Of a stretch of DNA of 14,603 nt, positions 6,868 to 14,192 are shown piece after piece. The notes below the pieces were generated by a model that was not told where the DNA came from, ran no database searches, and saw nothing but the letters and a program-made list of their open reading frames with translations. The stretch's first letter is position 1, and each line of letters starts with the position of its first letter. Both the position numbers and the translations under genes were made by a program. The DNA comes from JBKJUK01 sp046590705. Lineage in GTDB: Bacteria > Acidobacteriota > Thermoanaerobaculia > Gp7-AA8. Where the stretch lies: assembly GCA_046590705.1 (NCBI GenBank), contig JBKJUK010000132.1, positions 1 to 14,603 of the forward strand. Reading direction: 5' to 3'.

Positions 6868-7745
6868 AGGCGATCCAGAAGCGCCGCCGGTTCCGAAAAA
6901 CGCCCTGACTGCGGCTGAAAGTTCTCGCCGATGATGGTGATGCGCGTATTGCCCTCATTCGGGCCTGAAGCCGGGGAAACCGTGATGACGTTCGGTGTAA
7001 GAATATCGAGCGCGAAACGGAAAAGCGTTCCGGCTACAACCCGTTGTTCATCGGTCGTTCCCGCACGAGAGATCACGGTAATGGGAACGTCGCGGGTCGG
7101 CGTGCTTGGCCCGAGTACAGTGGGAGGAGTGAGCACCCGGATTTCCGTCGAGGTCACGGAAATAACCTGTGCTTCAACGGTTCCGAAAAGTACGCGAACC
7201 GGCGCGTCGAAGTTGGTACCAGTGATGGTGATCACCTCTCCGCCTGCAACTTTTCCGGTCGCAGGATTGACCGAAGTGACCGTGACGGTTGTAGAGACAG
7301 GCGGTACTGGCGCCCGGAACGAAACCACAGCCGTACGAATGGCGTTGTTGACGCGAACGGTGACAGTGGCAGAGCCAGCCGCCGCAGAGGACAAGGTGGC
7401 TGTGGCCACGCCGCTGGTAGTTGTTCGGATGATTGTGGCTGCGCCATTCTCAGTGAAGGTACCGAAGGTCGTGGTGAACTCGACCGCGGTTCCGTTCGGA
7501 ACAGCAGTTCCGTTGTCCGTGACCGTGGCGCGAATGACCGAGGTGGTGCTGGTCAGTGGCGTGGTATTGGAAGTCTCCAGCGTGACCACGATGCCTGCCG
7601 GTGTCGTCGGACCACCGCCGCCGGGAGGGTTCGGATTCGAGCCAGGAGGTGGCGCCGTGGGCGAGTCGCCCTTACATCCGACGAGAACCGTCAGCAGCAA
7701 CATCAGAACGATCCAGACTTTCGCCCGGTTTTGTGTTGATTTCAT
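6864..7745 (-). CDS. N-terminal part of Ig-like/TIG-domain lipoprotein, truncated by a frameshift
   Basis: Predicted outer-membrane or surface lipoprotein. The ATG at 7745 gives a positive N-terminus, a hydrophobic stretch (VWIVLMLLLTVLVG) and a lipobox ending at Cys24. GGGGG lies six to ten bases upstream. A start at 7757 is the alternative. After a Pro/Gly-rich linker comes a Big_1-like bacterial Ig domain (about 50-145, IVVTLETSNTTPLTSTTSVI to AVVSFR), then one complete TIG/IPT domain (TVTSVNPATGKVAGGEVITI ... NFDAPVRVLFG). A second TIG domain (VITVSPASGPNEGNTRITII, GENFQPQ) breaks off. The reading then runs into an unrelated tail (SGRFSEPAALLDRL) and stops. Restoring one base rejoins it to the downstream frame, giving about 768 residues from this start. 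It is preceded by a small lipoprotein gene and pilQ, so it is probably co-transcribed with the pilus genes. Confidence 0.8.
   Translation of the reverse strand: MKSTQNRAKVWIVLMLLLTVLVGCKGDSPTAPPPGSNPNPPGGGGPTTPAGIVVTLETSNTTPLTSTTSVIRATVTDNGTAVPNGTAVEFTTTFGTFTENGAATIIRTTTSGVATATLSSAAAGSATVTVRVNNAIRTAVVSFRAPVPPVSTTVTVTSVNPATGKVAGGEVITITGTNFDAPVRVLFGTVEAQVISVTSTEIRVLTPPTVLGPSTPTRDVPITVISRAGTTDEQRVVAGTLFRFALDILTPNVITVSPASGPNEGNTRITIIGENFQPQSGRFSEPAALLDRL
6894..6911 (-). other. Probable one-base frameshift site within a TIG domain
   Basis: Read on the minus strand, the upstream frame is canonical TIG through GENFQPQ (ending about 6909). The other frame is canonical from FFGTGGASG (starting about 6900). 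One extra base between them restores a continuous domain: a second G after the CAG codon gives QPQVRAFFG, and a sixth T in the T5 run (6896-6900) gives QPQSGRFFG. The first better matches the usual TIG pattern of NF...VRVFFG, seen intact in the previous TIG domain as FDAPVRVLFG. Both candidate sites are short homopolymers, so a sequencing or assembly error is as likely as a real mutation. Confidence 0.75.
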
Positions 7746-7819
7746 TGTGGCCCCCATCCTTCCTTGTTCACGCCGTCGCTACACGCGACGAGCGGAACTC
7801 CCTCGCTTCCTGTGTTCTG

Positions 7820-8386
7820 TTATTTGCTGCCGCAACCCGCGCAGAACGTGAGCGGAAAACGAACCCTCGCCGAGACGTTCTCGCCTGAGAGTGTCTCTCC
7901 GAAAATTTCCATGATTACGTCTAATTTCACAAAACTCTGGCCCGTCTCCGGATCGCGATTCCCGTTCTGCGGAAGCAGCGCGGCGAAAGGGGCCTGATTC
8001 GTAGCGTTCACGTCGAAGACTTTGAACGTATTCAATGTCGTTGGTGAACCACCAATCGGAACGATGCCGGAAACGGATTCCACGAACGTGTTGGGGACTA
8101 CTCTCCCACCGTCTGTGCGGACGTAGGAAACCCTGTACGTGCGTAACTGAATATCCAGGAATCTGGTATCGGCTCCCTGAGTTTTTAGAATGTTCCGAAG
8201 GATGATTGAACCGAGTGATCCCGTCGGGGGTGCCACCAGGTCCACCTGTGTCACGCTCTGCTCGACAGTGGCGACCAGTGTTACAGGAGCCGCTTCCTGG
8301 CTGATGTCTCCGCTGCAGGCCGTGACCATGATCACGCCGAGCGCCAGCAGCATTGTCGTACGCATCTTTTTGACCGAGTTCCGCAT
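7820..8386 (-). CDS. Small predicted lipoprotein of unknown function, downstream of pilQ
   Basis: I do not recognise a family. The 188-residue product has a lipoprotein signal: basic N-terminus (MRNSVKKMRTT), hydrophobic core (MLLALGVIM) and lipobox VTAC with Cys24. The mature part begins with an acidic, Ala/Val-rich segment, then has beta-rich stretches such as RFLDIQLRTYRVSYVRTDGG and FVKLDVIMEIFGETLSGENV. It ends in a CxxC motif (CAGC, Cys182 and Cys185) four residues from the C-terminus. The start at ATG 8386 is supported by GGAGGGG five bases upstream; an in-frame GTG at 8401 lies before that site and is disfavoured. It lies 30 bases after the pilQ stop and about 75 bases before the Ig/TIG lipoprotein gene, suggesting co-expression and a possible envelope or pilus-associated role. 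Confidence 0.82.
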   Translation of the reverse strand: MRNSVKKMRTTMLLALGVIMVTACSGDISQEAAPVTLVATVEQSVTQVDLVAPPTGSLGSIILRNILKTQGADTRFLDIQLRTYRVSYVRTDGGRVVPNTFVESVSGIVPIGGSPTTLNTFKVFDVNATNQAPFAALLPQNGNRDPETGQSFVKLDVIMEIFGETLSGENVSARVRFPLTFCAGCGSK

Positions 8387-8416
8387 TGAAACCCCTCCCA
8401 CTATCCCAGAGTTGTG

Positions 8417-10906
8417 CTACGAATTCCGCACGATGCGCGGTGTGATGAAGATCAAAAGCTCATCATGTCTCGAACTGATGACCCGGTTGCGGAAGAGGTT
8501 CCCGATGACTGGTACGCTCGAAATGAAAGGAACGCGACTCTGTGCGTTGTTGTCCGTGGCCTGATAGATACCACCGATCACTGCGGTACCGCCATCTTTG
8601 ACCATGAGTTTGGTCTGCGCCCGCCGCGTGATGAGCGGTACGTTCTGGCCGCCGGCCACATTCAATCCTGCTGCAGGCTCAACCTTCTGGACCTGAATAT
8701 CCATGATCACTGTGTCTTTTTCCGTGATCTGCGGCGTGACCTGCAGCCTGAGCGTTGCATCGATGTAACTGACTGTGGTGGTGAAGTTGACGCGGGTCTG
8801 AATCGGAATCTGCACGCCGCTCTGGATTTCAGCAGACTGATTGTCCTGCGTGGTTACCTTCGGTGCGGAGATGATTCGTGCATAACCTTCGTTCTCGGCT
8901 GCTGTGAGTACTACGTCGAGATCGAAGGTCCCCAGCACGTTGGCGAGTGTGAGGCGCAACACGTCGTCGCCGGCCGCTAGATTGAAAGGACCGCCCGCAA
9001 CGCCAATGGTACTGGGAAATGTGAGGCCCGTTCCCGTTCCCAGGGCCGGGTCGAGGGAGCCATTGAAACCGAACCTGATTCCCAACGCTCTCGAAAAGGT
9101 CTTGGTGGTCTCGACGATGCGCGCCTCGATCACCACCTGCGGGGTAGGAATGTCCACCGTATCAATCAGATTGAGCATGATCCTGAGGTAGTCAGGAATC
9201 TCGGTGATGACGAGCTGATTGGTGCGGGCGTCGACGATGATTTTTCCGCGCGGCGAGGACATCTGCGACAGCAGCGACTGCACTTCGGTGGCGCGGGCGT
9301 AAGAGAGATGCTTGATCACGGTTTCCAGCGGAACGTTCAGACGCTGATCATCGGAGAGTTTCCGCAGCTGAGCCTGCTCTGCGGAGAGTCGATCGATGGT
9401 GCCGATGCGGATGACGTTGCCTTCCTGTGAGAAGCCGAGCCCGTTCTGCTTCAGGATGATTTCGAAAGCCTGATCCCAGGGAATGTCCGTGAACTCGACG
9501 GTGACATTGCCAGTCACGCCCGGGTCAATGGCGATATTCAACCCGGTGAGCTGTGCGAACGTACGGAGAACATCCTTGATGTCTGCATCCTTGAGATTCA
9601 GTGAGATCGGATCACCATCGTAGGTTCTTTCACCTGCCGTCAGGGTGCGCGTGGTGCCGGGACGAACCGAGGATGCCGAACCGGATAGAGTCGTGACTCC
9701 CGATGGACCGGTTGGGGCAATTGAAGGCCGGGTCGTACCCTCCACGAAGACATCTTCCACGGGAGTGGCACGAACAGTTGACTGCGGGGTTGTCGCTCGA
9801 ACCGTGCTCGAACGCTGCTGCATCGCAGGCGCGGGCGTCGGAGTGGTCGACATGGAAGTCTGCGGCACGATCGTGGCGATCGCCGGCGGAGCATCGTCGT
9901 TGGCAGAACGAATGACAGCAGTCTCAGTCCGTACCATGGCCGGACTCGGGCGTCTGACAGGCGCTGGTACTGCAGCCGCAATCTGGGCCGGACGCTCGTT
10001 CGACTGGCCGAAAGCGAGCTGCAGGCCGCTGGACTTTCTGGTGACTCGGTACTCCACCATTTCATTCAGATCGAGTACGACTCTCGTCACCGGACGAGGG
10101 GTGGACTGGAAGAGCGACACCCGCACTCGTTTTACGTTCGCGTCCGAAACGGGGAAGGACGATTTCTTCACTGCGTTCTTCACGCCTTTGAGGTCGACGA
10201 CCAGGCGCAACGGGTTCGATAGCTTGAACGAACTATGCTCGAACGCTCCGTCACCTTCCATTTGGAGGACGAGGGAACTTCCGCTGCCTTCGATCGAGAC
10301 ATCACGGAGAACACTTCCGGTGCGGAACGTTTCCTCTGCTTCGACCGTGACCGTAGCCACCGCAGGTTCGGAAACTACCTCGTCGGACGACAAGATTTCC
10401 ATCGAGGTCGATGGAGCAACTACAGCGGCGAGATCTGAGACCGGTTGCTTCTCAAACGAAACGGCAATGCTGTCGCCCGTGGCGATGGCTTGCGGCGAGA
10501 CGGGAGATGTGAAACGAAAAGTCACTCGGGTCAGCGCCGTACCGAGTTCGATGGCCTCGTCAACCGCCACGGACGCGAGAGGCGCAGGGAGGTCCGACGG
10601 CATCTTCATTCCTTCCACTCGCGCAGTGCGAGGGAAGTCGAGAATGAAGACGTCCGGCTGAGGGCTGTACGCTGTGTAGGTCGGCTTGCCGGTGGTCTGC
10701 AGAGTCACCCTCGGTACGGGGGTTGTCTCAGCCCTCAGCGATTGCAGACTCAGACCTGCCGGAGCGGCCGACTTGAGTTGTCCTTGCGCGTTTTGCGTCT
10801 GCGACGAGACAGGCTTCTTCGCGCCAGCCCGGGCGTCAGGCTTCGACGCACATCCGCTGAACGCGAGGACGCTCGTCGCTAGAAGAAGCAGCGTTCCATT
10901 CTTCAT
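8417..10906 (-). CDS. pilQ: Type IV pilus secretin
   Basis: Outer-membrane secretin forming the channel through which the type IV pilus passes. Its 829 residues run in the standard order: signal sequence, two AMIN domains (about 55-150 and 200-290, peptidoglycan/septal binding), a Ser/Thr/Pro-rich linker (about 300-425), an STN/N0 domain (about 428-505, ISLNLKDADIKDVLRTFAQL, GLNIAIDPGVTGNVTVEFTD), an N1/secretin-N domain with VDARTNQLVITEIPDYLRIM, and the beta-barrel secretin domain from about 605 to the end. The barrel has VVIEARIVETTKTFSRALGI, ARIISAPKVTTQDNQSAEIQ, TAVIGGIY and the terminal ELLIFITPRIV. The signal ends in AFSGC, so Cys19 may be lipidated. ATG 10906 has AGGGGA five bases upstream; ATG 10924 has GGAGGG eight bases upstream and is nearly as good. 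It follows pilP after 59 bases and completes the pilMNOPQ set. Confidence 0.96.
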   Translation of the reverse strand: MKNGTLLLLATSVLAFSGCASKPDARAGAKKPVSSQTQNAQGQLKSAAPAGLSLQSLRAETTPVPRVTLQTTGKPTYTAYSPQPDVFILDFPRTARVEGMKMPSDLPAPLASVAVDEAIELGTALTRVTFRFTSPVSPQAIATGDSIAVSFEKQPVSDLAAVVAPSTSMEILSSDEVVSEPAVATVTVEAEETFRTGSVLRDVSIEGSGSSLVLQMEGDGAFEHSSFKLSNPLRLVVDLKGVKNAVKKSSFPVSDANVKRVRVSLFQSTPRPVTRVVLDLNEMVEYRVTRKSSGLQLAFGQSNERPAQIAAAVPAPVRRPSPAMVRTETAVIRSANDDAPPAIATIVPQTSMSTTPTPAPAMQQRSSTVRATTPQSTVRATPVEDVFVEGTTRPSIAPTGPSGVTTLSGSASSVRPGTTRTLTAGERTYDGDPISLNLKDADIKDVLRTFAQLTGLNIAIDPGVTGNVTVEFTDIPWDQAFEIILKQNGLGFSQEGNVIRIGTIDRLSAEQAQLRKLSDDQRLNVPLETVIKHLSYARATEVQSLLSQMSSPRGKIIVDARTNQLVITEIPDYLRIMLNLIDTVDIPTPQVVIEARIVETTKTFSRALGIRFGFNGSLDPALGTGTGLTFPSTIGVAGGPFNLAAGDDVLRLTLANVLGTFDLDVVLTAAENEGYARIISAPKVTTQDNQSAEIQSGVQIPIQTRVNFTTTVSYIDATLRLQVTPQITEKDTVIMDIQVQKVEPAAGLNVAGGQNVPLITRRAQTKLMVKDGGTAVIGGIYQATDNNAQSRVPFISSVPVIGNLFRNRVISSRHDELLIFITPRIVRNS

Positions 10907-10965
10907 ACTTTCCCCTGTCATCATCACACCAACCCTCCACACAGCCAGACAGCCCGGCGAGACTT

Positions 10966-11511
10966 CTACGGCCTCTTCGATCCGGGAGGAACGAGTTCCT
11001 TGATCACTTCGCGGAACCGCTCGATACGCGTCGGGTCGCTGACTTCCTGACGGAAGACCACCGACTCCTGCGCAATCCGAATGACTTCGCCGTCGAATAC
11101 TTTGTCACCAACCTGAATCGTATATCCATTGTTGTCAGGGCCCTTGATCATGGCCACGAGCCCCTGCTTGCGGCGAATCACACCCTGCAGATCGATCTCG
11201 TCGATCATGAAACCGGGGGGGCCGGGAGGAGCATTTTCCCTGTTCACCTTCGGTGTCGGTCCGATGAGCGAGCGAAACGGGTCGCGCCGGCCCTGAGGAT
11301 CGTAGCGATAGGCGTCGCCGGCCGCAGGTTCTTCGAGAATCTGCTGCAGATCCTGCTCAATCGAGCTTGCAGTGTCGGTGGAAGTTGACGTCGTCGCAGT
11401 TGCCACGGCCGGGGGAGTCCCCGCTGCCTGTTGCGCGTACATGGCACCAGCAACCAACGACAGCGAGAGAATCGTGATCAGCATGTTTCTGACGATTCCG
11501 TTCATCTTCAC
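10966..11511 (-). CDS. pilP: Type IV pilus assembly protein PilP
   Basis: Periplasmic connector between the PilN/PilO inner-membrane complex and the PilQ secretin. It has 181 residues. The N-terminus is a classical signal peptide (MLITILSLSLVAGAMYA, cleavage likely after residue 26) with no lipobox cysteine, although PilP is a lipoprotein in Pseudomonas and Neisseria. A disordered Thr/Ala segment follows, then the family hallmark YDPQGRRDPF (70-79). The folded C-terminal domain has DLQGVIRRKQGLVAMIKGPD, YTIQVGDKVFDGEVIRI and VVFRQEV. The GTG start at 11511 overlaps the pilO stop as GTGA; an ATG two codons on (11505) is an alternative. Neither has a strong ribosome site, which fits translational coupling to pilO. 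Confidence 0.92.
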   Translation of the reverse strand: MKMNGIVRNMLITILSLSLVAGAMYAQQAAGTPPAVATATTSTSTDTASSIEQDLQQILEEPAAGDAYRYDPQGRRDPFRSLIGPTPKVNRENAPPGPPGFMIDEIDLQGVIRRKQGLVAMIKGPDNNGYTIQVGDKVFDGEVIRIAQESVVFRQEVSDPTRIERFREVIKELVPPGSKRP

Positions 11512-12143
11512 TTGACACCGCCAGCAGGCGCTTCACCGCCAGGGACGCCGTCCTTGGCTGGTTCGGCTGCCTGAGGTTCAACGTACACGAAGGTCTTGGC
11601 CGTGAAATCGCTGCGAATGGTTCGCTCGGTCTGCGGCTGCAACGAGGTGATCTCGAACTGTTCGACGTTCATGATTCGGGAAAAATTGCTGAGACGATTG
11701 AAGAGGATGGCCAGGTCATGATAGCCGCCCTCCACCGAAATCTTGATCGGCCACTCGGCATAGACTTCGCCACCTGCGGCGCTTCCCAGCGGCGGGAAAG
11801 AGATGCTGGTGAGAACGAAATTGCCCTGATCAACGAGTGCCTTGATCTTCCTGATGATGTCCTCGGTGTTGCGGCTTGACGGAAGAATCCGGCGCAGCTT
11901 CTCGAGTTCGGTCTCGAGGCTCTTGACCTCGTCTCTGAACTTTGGGAGATCCCGCTGTGCTGCACGGCCAGCCTCGACCTTCTTCTGAAGTTCGTCCAGC
12001 TGCCCTTGATTCGACGCAATCCGCTCATTGATTCCGGTGATCAGCAGGTAATGCACGGCTGCGAGGATCACCAGCGCGACCACTGCGCCGATTCCAAAGC
12101 CGAAATACCAGGGTTTCCCTTGAAGTCCAGTGTCGATGGCCAT
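11508..12143 (-). CDS. pilO: Type IV pilus assembly protein PilO
   Basis: Inner-membrane alignment protein that dimerises with PilN and links the PilM ring to PilP/PilQ. It has 211 residues: a short cytoplasmic N-terminus (MAIDTGLQGKPWYF), one membrane helix (about 13-34, GFGIGAVVALVILAAVHYLL), a periplasmic coiled coil (about 36-90, rich in Glu/Lys/Leu), then the ferredoxin-like PilO domain with VEGGYHDLAILFNRLSNFSR and INVxxF-like MNVEQFEI. A Pro/Gly/Ala-rich tail ends the protein. The reading frame extends to 12206, but that part overlaps pilN and is Arg-rich, unlike PilO. ATG 12143 has GGAG nine bases upstream and lies 13 bases after the pilN stop. Confidence 0.93.
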   Translation of the reverse strand: MAIDTGLQGKPWYFGFGIGAVVALVILAAVHYLLITGINERIASNQGQLDELQKKVEAGRAAQRDLPKFRDEVKSLETELEKLRRILPSSRNTEDIIRKIKALVDQGNFVLTSISFPPLGSAAGGEVYAEWPIKISVEGGYHDLAILFNRLSNFSRIMNVEQFEITSLQPQTERTIRSDFTAKTFVYVEPQAAEPAKDGVPGGEAPAGGVK

Positions 12144-12156
12144 GTCCCGCCGCTCC

Positions 12157-12822
12157 CTAACTCTTTGGTGCAGCGGCGGTCGAGGTCGCTGCCTCGCCGC
12201 CCGCACCAGCCACTGCCGGCTGACCTGTCGCGTCAGTGGTGGCGTACGAGAAATTGAAGGTCATGGTGTACCGGTAGACAGCCATCCCCACACCGGCGCT
12301 TTCCTGCTTGATGTCGCCCACTGCCGGCTCGTCGAAGAGCGGATCGTCGGCAATATTCTTGACGAAGTTCGCGATGGCATTCGGGTTGAGACCCCGGCCT
12401 TCCACCGAGATCTGCGGGCCGGCCAGAATCATCTTCTCCATCCAGACCAGATCGGGAAGATCCTGCGAGATCCTGTCGAGGATCCGCACAGGACCCTTCT
12501 GATTCTTCTTCAGGTCATTGATGACCTGAATCTTGGTCTCGAGCGAAGTCTTGCGTGCCTTGTAGTCGTCGACTTCCTTGATGATGGACTCCAGCTTCTG
12601 CGCTTCAGCAGCGCGTTCAGCGACCTGCTGTACCACCGCTGCTTCCTGCCGGTTCTTGATGAACCAGTAACCGGCCGCAGCGAGAACGCCGAGTCCGAGC
12701 ATCGCCATGAGTAGGATGTTATTGATGTTCGAGGGCCCCGAGGAAGAGGAGCCTCCACTGCCAGCACCCGACGCTCCACGAGCCGCCGACTTTCCCTCGC
12801 GAATCAAATTGATCTTGATCAC
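12157..12822 (-). CDS. pilN: Type IV pilus assembly protein PilN
   Basis: Inner-membrane partner of PilO whose cytoplasmic N-terminus binds PilM. It has 221 residues. The conserved PilM-binding peptide is at the very start (MIKINLIRE; family consensus INLLP/RE). A Gly/Ser/Ala-rich spacer of about 20 residues (11-31) separates it from the membrane helix (about 35-55, ILLMAMLGLGVLAAAGYWFI). A periplasmic coiled coil (about 57-105) and a PilN ferredoxin-like domain follow, including LVWMEKMILAGPQISVEGRG. The tail is Ala/Thr-rich. The GTG start at 12822 overlaps the pilM stop as GTGA. The length of the N-terminal spacer is greater than in the Proteobacterial PilN proteins I know, where the membrane helix follows more closely. 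Confidence 0.93.
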   Translation of the reverse strand: MIKINLIREGKSAARGASGAGSGGSSSSGPSNINNILLMAMLGLGVLAAAGYWFIKNRQEAAVVQQVAERAAEAQKLESIIKEVDDYKARKTSLETKIQVINDLKKNQKGPVRILDRISQDLPDLVWMEKMILAGPQISVEGRGLNPNAIANFVKNIADDPLFDEPAVGDIKQESAGVGMAVYRYTMTFNFSYATTDATGQPAVAGAGGEAATSTAAAPKS

Positions 12823-13877
12823 GCGTCCCCCAGCTTCCGGATAGCCAGTCCGACAGCGATCGCCATGCTAGGCGCTATCTCAGTAATCCATTCGGGATTG
12901 AATTCGCTCTCGTTGAACTGAATGTTCTTGAAGGGATTCATGATCTCGACGGCGATTCCAAACTTGTCGCGCAGAATCGAATCGAGATTGAGCACCGCAG
13001 CTCCGCCACCCGAGAGCACGATCTCGTCTACACGCTCGGCGCCGGAGGTTGCAGTGAAAAAGTCCAGGGTCTTCCGTAATTCGCCGGCAAAGTCCTCGGA
13101 GACGGAGTTGAGGATGGGGATCACCTGCTGAATGGTGTAGTCGCCGGTTGCCTGTCCCCTCTTCAACTCTTCAGCCTGCGTGAAGGAAAGATTCAACTCG
13201 CGCTGGATGGCGTCCGTGTACTGGTTACCACCAAAGGTGATGTCGCGCCAGAACTGCGAGGTCGCCCCGGAGAGAATATTGACGTTCGTGACCGAGGCTC
13301 CGATGTACACCAGCGCGAGCACCTTGTCGTCCTCGATGGGATGATTGACCTCGTAACAATTCTGAAGAGCGAAGGCGTCGACATCAACCAGGACTGCATT
13401 CTTGCCGGCCTGACTGATGACGGAGGTGTAGTCGTTGATTTTTTCCTTCTTCACCGCGACCAGAATGACGTCGATGTTCTCGCCGGTCCCCGGCTGCGTG
13501 AGCGGGACGTAGTCGAGATTGACGTCATTGATGTCGAACGGAATGTACTGCTCGGCTTCCCACTGGATCGACTCGGCGAGTTCCTCAGCAGACATCGCAG
13601 GAAGCGAGATCTTCTTGATGATGACCGAGTGCCCGGAAAGCGAGGTACAGAAGCTGGAATTCTTCACGCCTTGCGAGGCGTTCAGACGTTGGATTGTCTC
13701 CACGACCATCGAAGAGTCCATGATGGATCCGTCGACGATCGCTTCAGGCGAGAGCTGTTCCAACCCGATCTTCACGAGTTGGTATGCACCCGCCTTCTTC
13801 TCCTTCAGTTCGACGAGTTTGATCGCTGAAGAGCCGATATCAAGCCCGACAAGATTTTTGCTCTTTGAGAAGAACAC
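12819..13877 (-). CDS. pilM: Type IV pilus assembly protein PilM (actin-like ATPase)
   Basis: Cytoplasmic actin/FtsA-like protein that forms the ring beneath the pilus machine and binds the PilN N-terminus. Its 352 residues are standard. Nucleotide-binding motifs are visible: phosphate-1 GLDIGSSAIKLVEL (11-24), phosphate-2 YIGASVTNVNIL, and the adenosine motif IVLSGGGAAVLNLDSIL. Other family stretches are LPAMSAEELAESIQWEAEQY and IPFDINDVNLDYV. The start is GTG at 13877, with GGGGG about seven to eleven bases upstream; this places the phosphate-1 motif at the normal distance. It is the first gene of the pilMNOPQ unit, divergent from rpmB, with a sigma70-like promoter about 60 bases upstream. 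Confidence 0.96.
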   Translation of the reverse strand: MFFSKSKNLVGLDIGSSAIKLVELKEKKAGAYQLVKIGLEQLSPEAIVDGSIMDSSMVVETIQRLNASQGVKNSSFCTSLSGHSVIIKKISLPAMSAEELAESIQWEAEQYIPFDINDVNLDYVPLTQPGTGENIDVILVAVKKEKINDYTSVISQAGKNAVLVDVDAFALQNCYEVNHPIEDDKVLALVYIGASVTNVNILSGATSQFWRDITFGGNQYTDAIQRELNLSFTQAEELKRGQATGDYTIQQVIPILNSVSEDFAGELRKTLDFFTATSGAERVDEIVLSGGGAAVLNLDSILRDKFGIAVEIMNPFKNIQFNESEFNPEWITEIAPSMAIAVGLAIRKLGDA

Positions 13878-13939
13878 CGCTCGCCCCCATCCATCTCACT
13901 AACTTCTCGTTTGGCTCTGGTCTGTGAAGTTGTAGGGCG

Positions 13940-13968
13940 AAGCTACACTCTTTTAAAAGGCGTGTCAA
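13940..13968 (-). promoter_or_regulatory. Sigma70-like promoter for pilMNOPQ
   Basis: Read on the minus strand: TTGACA (perfect -35, 13968-13963), a 17-base spacer, then TAGCTT (13945-13940), which matches the -10 consensus at only three of six positions. The predicted start near 13933 would give a leader of about 55 bases before pilM. The strong -35 and exact spacing support it; the weak -10 suggests activation or low basal use. A TGTAG-N7-CTACA inverted repeat (13931-13947) overlaps the -10. Confidence 0.5.
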
Positions 13969-14134
13969 CATAGCTCGGATCAACGACTTGCGTTCACACC
14001 AGCCCGCTCGTCTGCCCGGGTGACCCTCGCCATCGACCGCAGTATCCGCGCATCGCACAAGCTGGACACTATCCGCGAGCGCACTACAGGACGCGACTCG
14101 AAACCTGCCGCCGACGTCGCGGAAAAGAGAGCAT

Positions 14135-14163
14135 TTGTCTTTAAGAGCGGTGGCGATTACAAT
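14135..14163 (+). promoter_or_regulatory. Sigma70-like promoter for rpmB
   Basis: TTGTCT (14135-14140, four of six consensus bases), a 17-base spacer and TACAAT (14158-14163, five of six). The predicted start near 14170 leaves a leader of about 23 bases containing the ribosome site GGAGG at 14180-14184. This is the best promoter-like match upstream of rpmB and points away from pilM. Confidence 0.65.
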
Positions 14164-14192
14164 ACCCGCCCTTTGGATTGGAGGTTTTTTTC

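Larger units (their letters stand above)
13878..14192. other. Divergent pilM/rpmB intergenic region
   Basis: These 315 bases hold no supportable gene; the short frames crossing it on both strands have no recognisable protein or ribosome site. It contains one promoter-like site for each flanking gene (listed separately), with roughly 170 bases between the two sites in which I see no clear operator, riboswitch or sRNA. A TATCCGCG octamer occurs twice in that stretch (near 14042 and 14070), which may be chance. Confidence 0.6.

Noticed and set aside
6896..6902. Programmed -1 ribosomal frameshift signal at the T5 run
   Set aside because: The zero-frame codons (CGT TTT TCG) do not form an X XXY YYZ heptamer, and I see no obvious downstream pseudoknot. 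A simple indel is more economical, though slippage is not excluded.
7774..7790. Hairpin CGTCGC-TACAC-GCGACG between the two lipoprotein genes, considered as a terminator
   Set aside because: The stem is only 6 bp and no T-run follows on the minus strand, so it is unlikely to end transcription before the TIG lipoprotein gene.
6931..7851. 306-residue open frame on the plus strand
   Set aside because: Antisense to the Ig/TIG lipoprotein gene; no recognisable motif, and it crosses the intergenic gap into the next gene.
9645..10661. 338-residue open frame on the plus strand
   Set aside because: Antisense to the AMIN and linker part of pilQ; low-complexity Ser/Thr/Arg composition and no domain.
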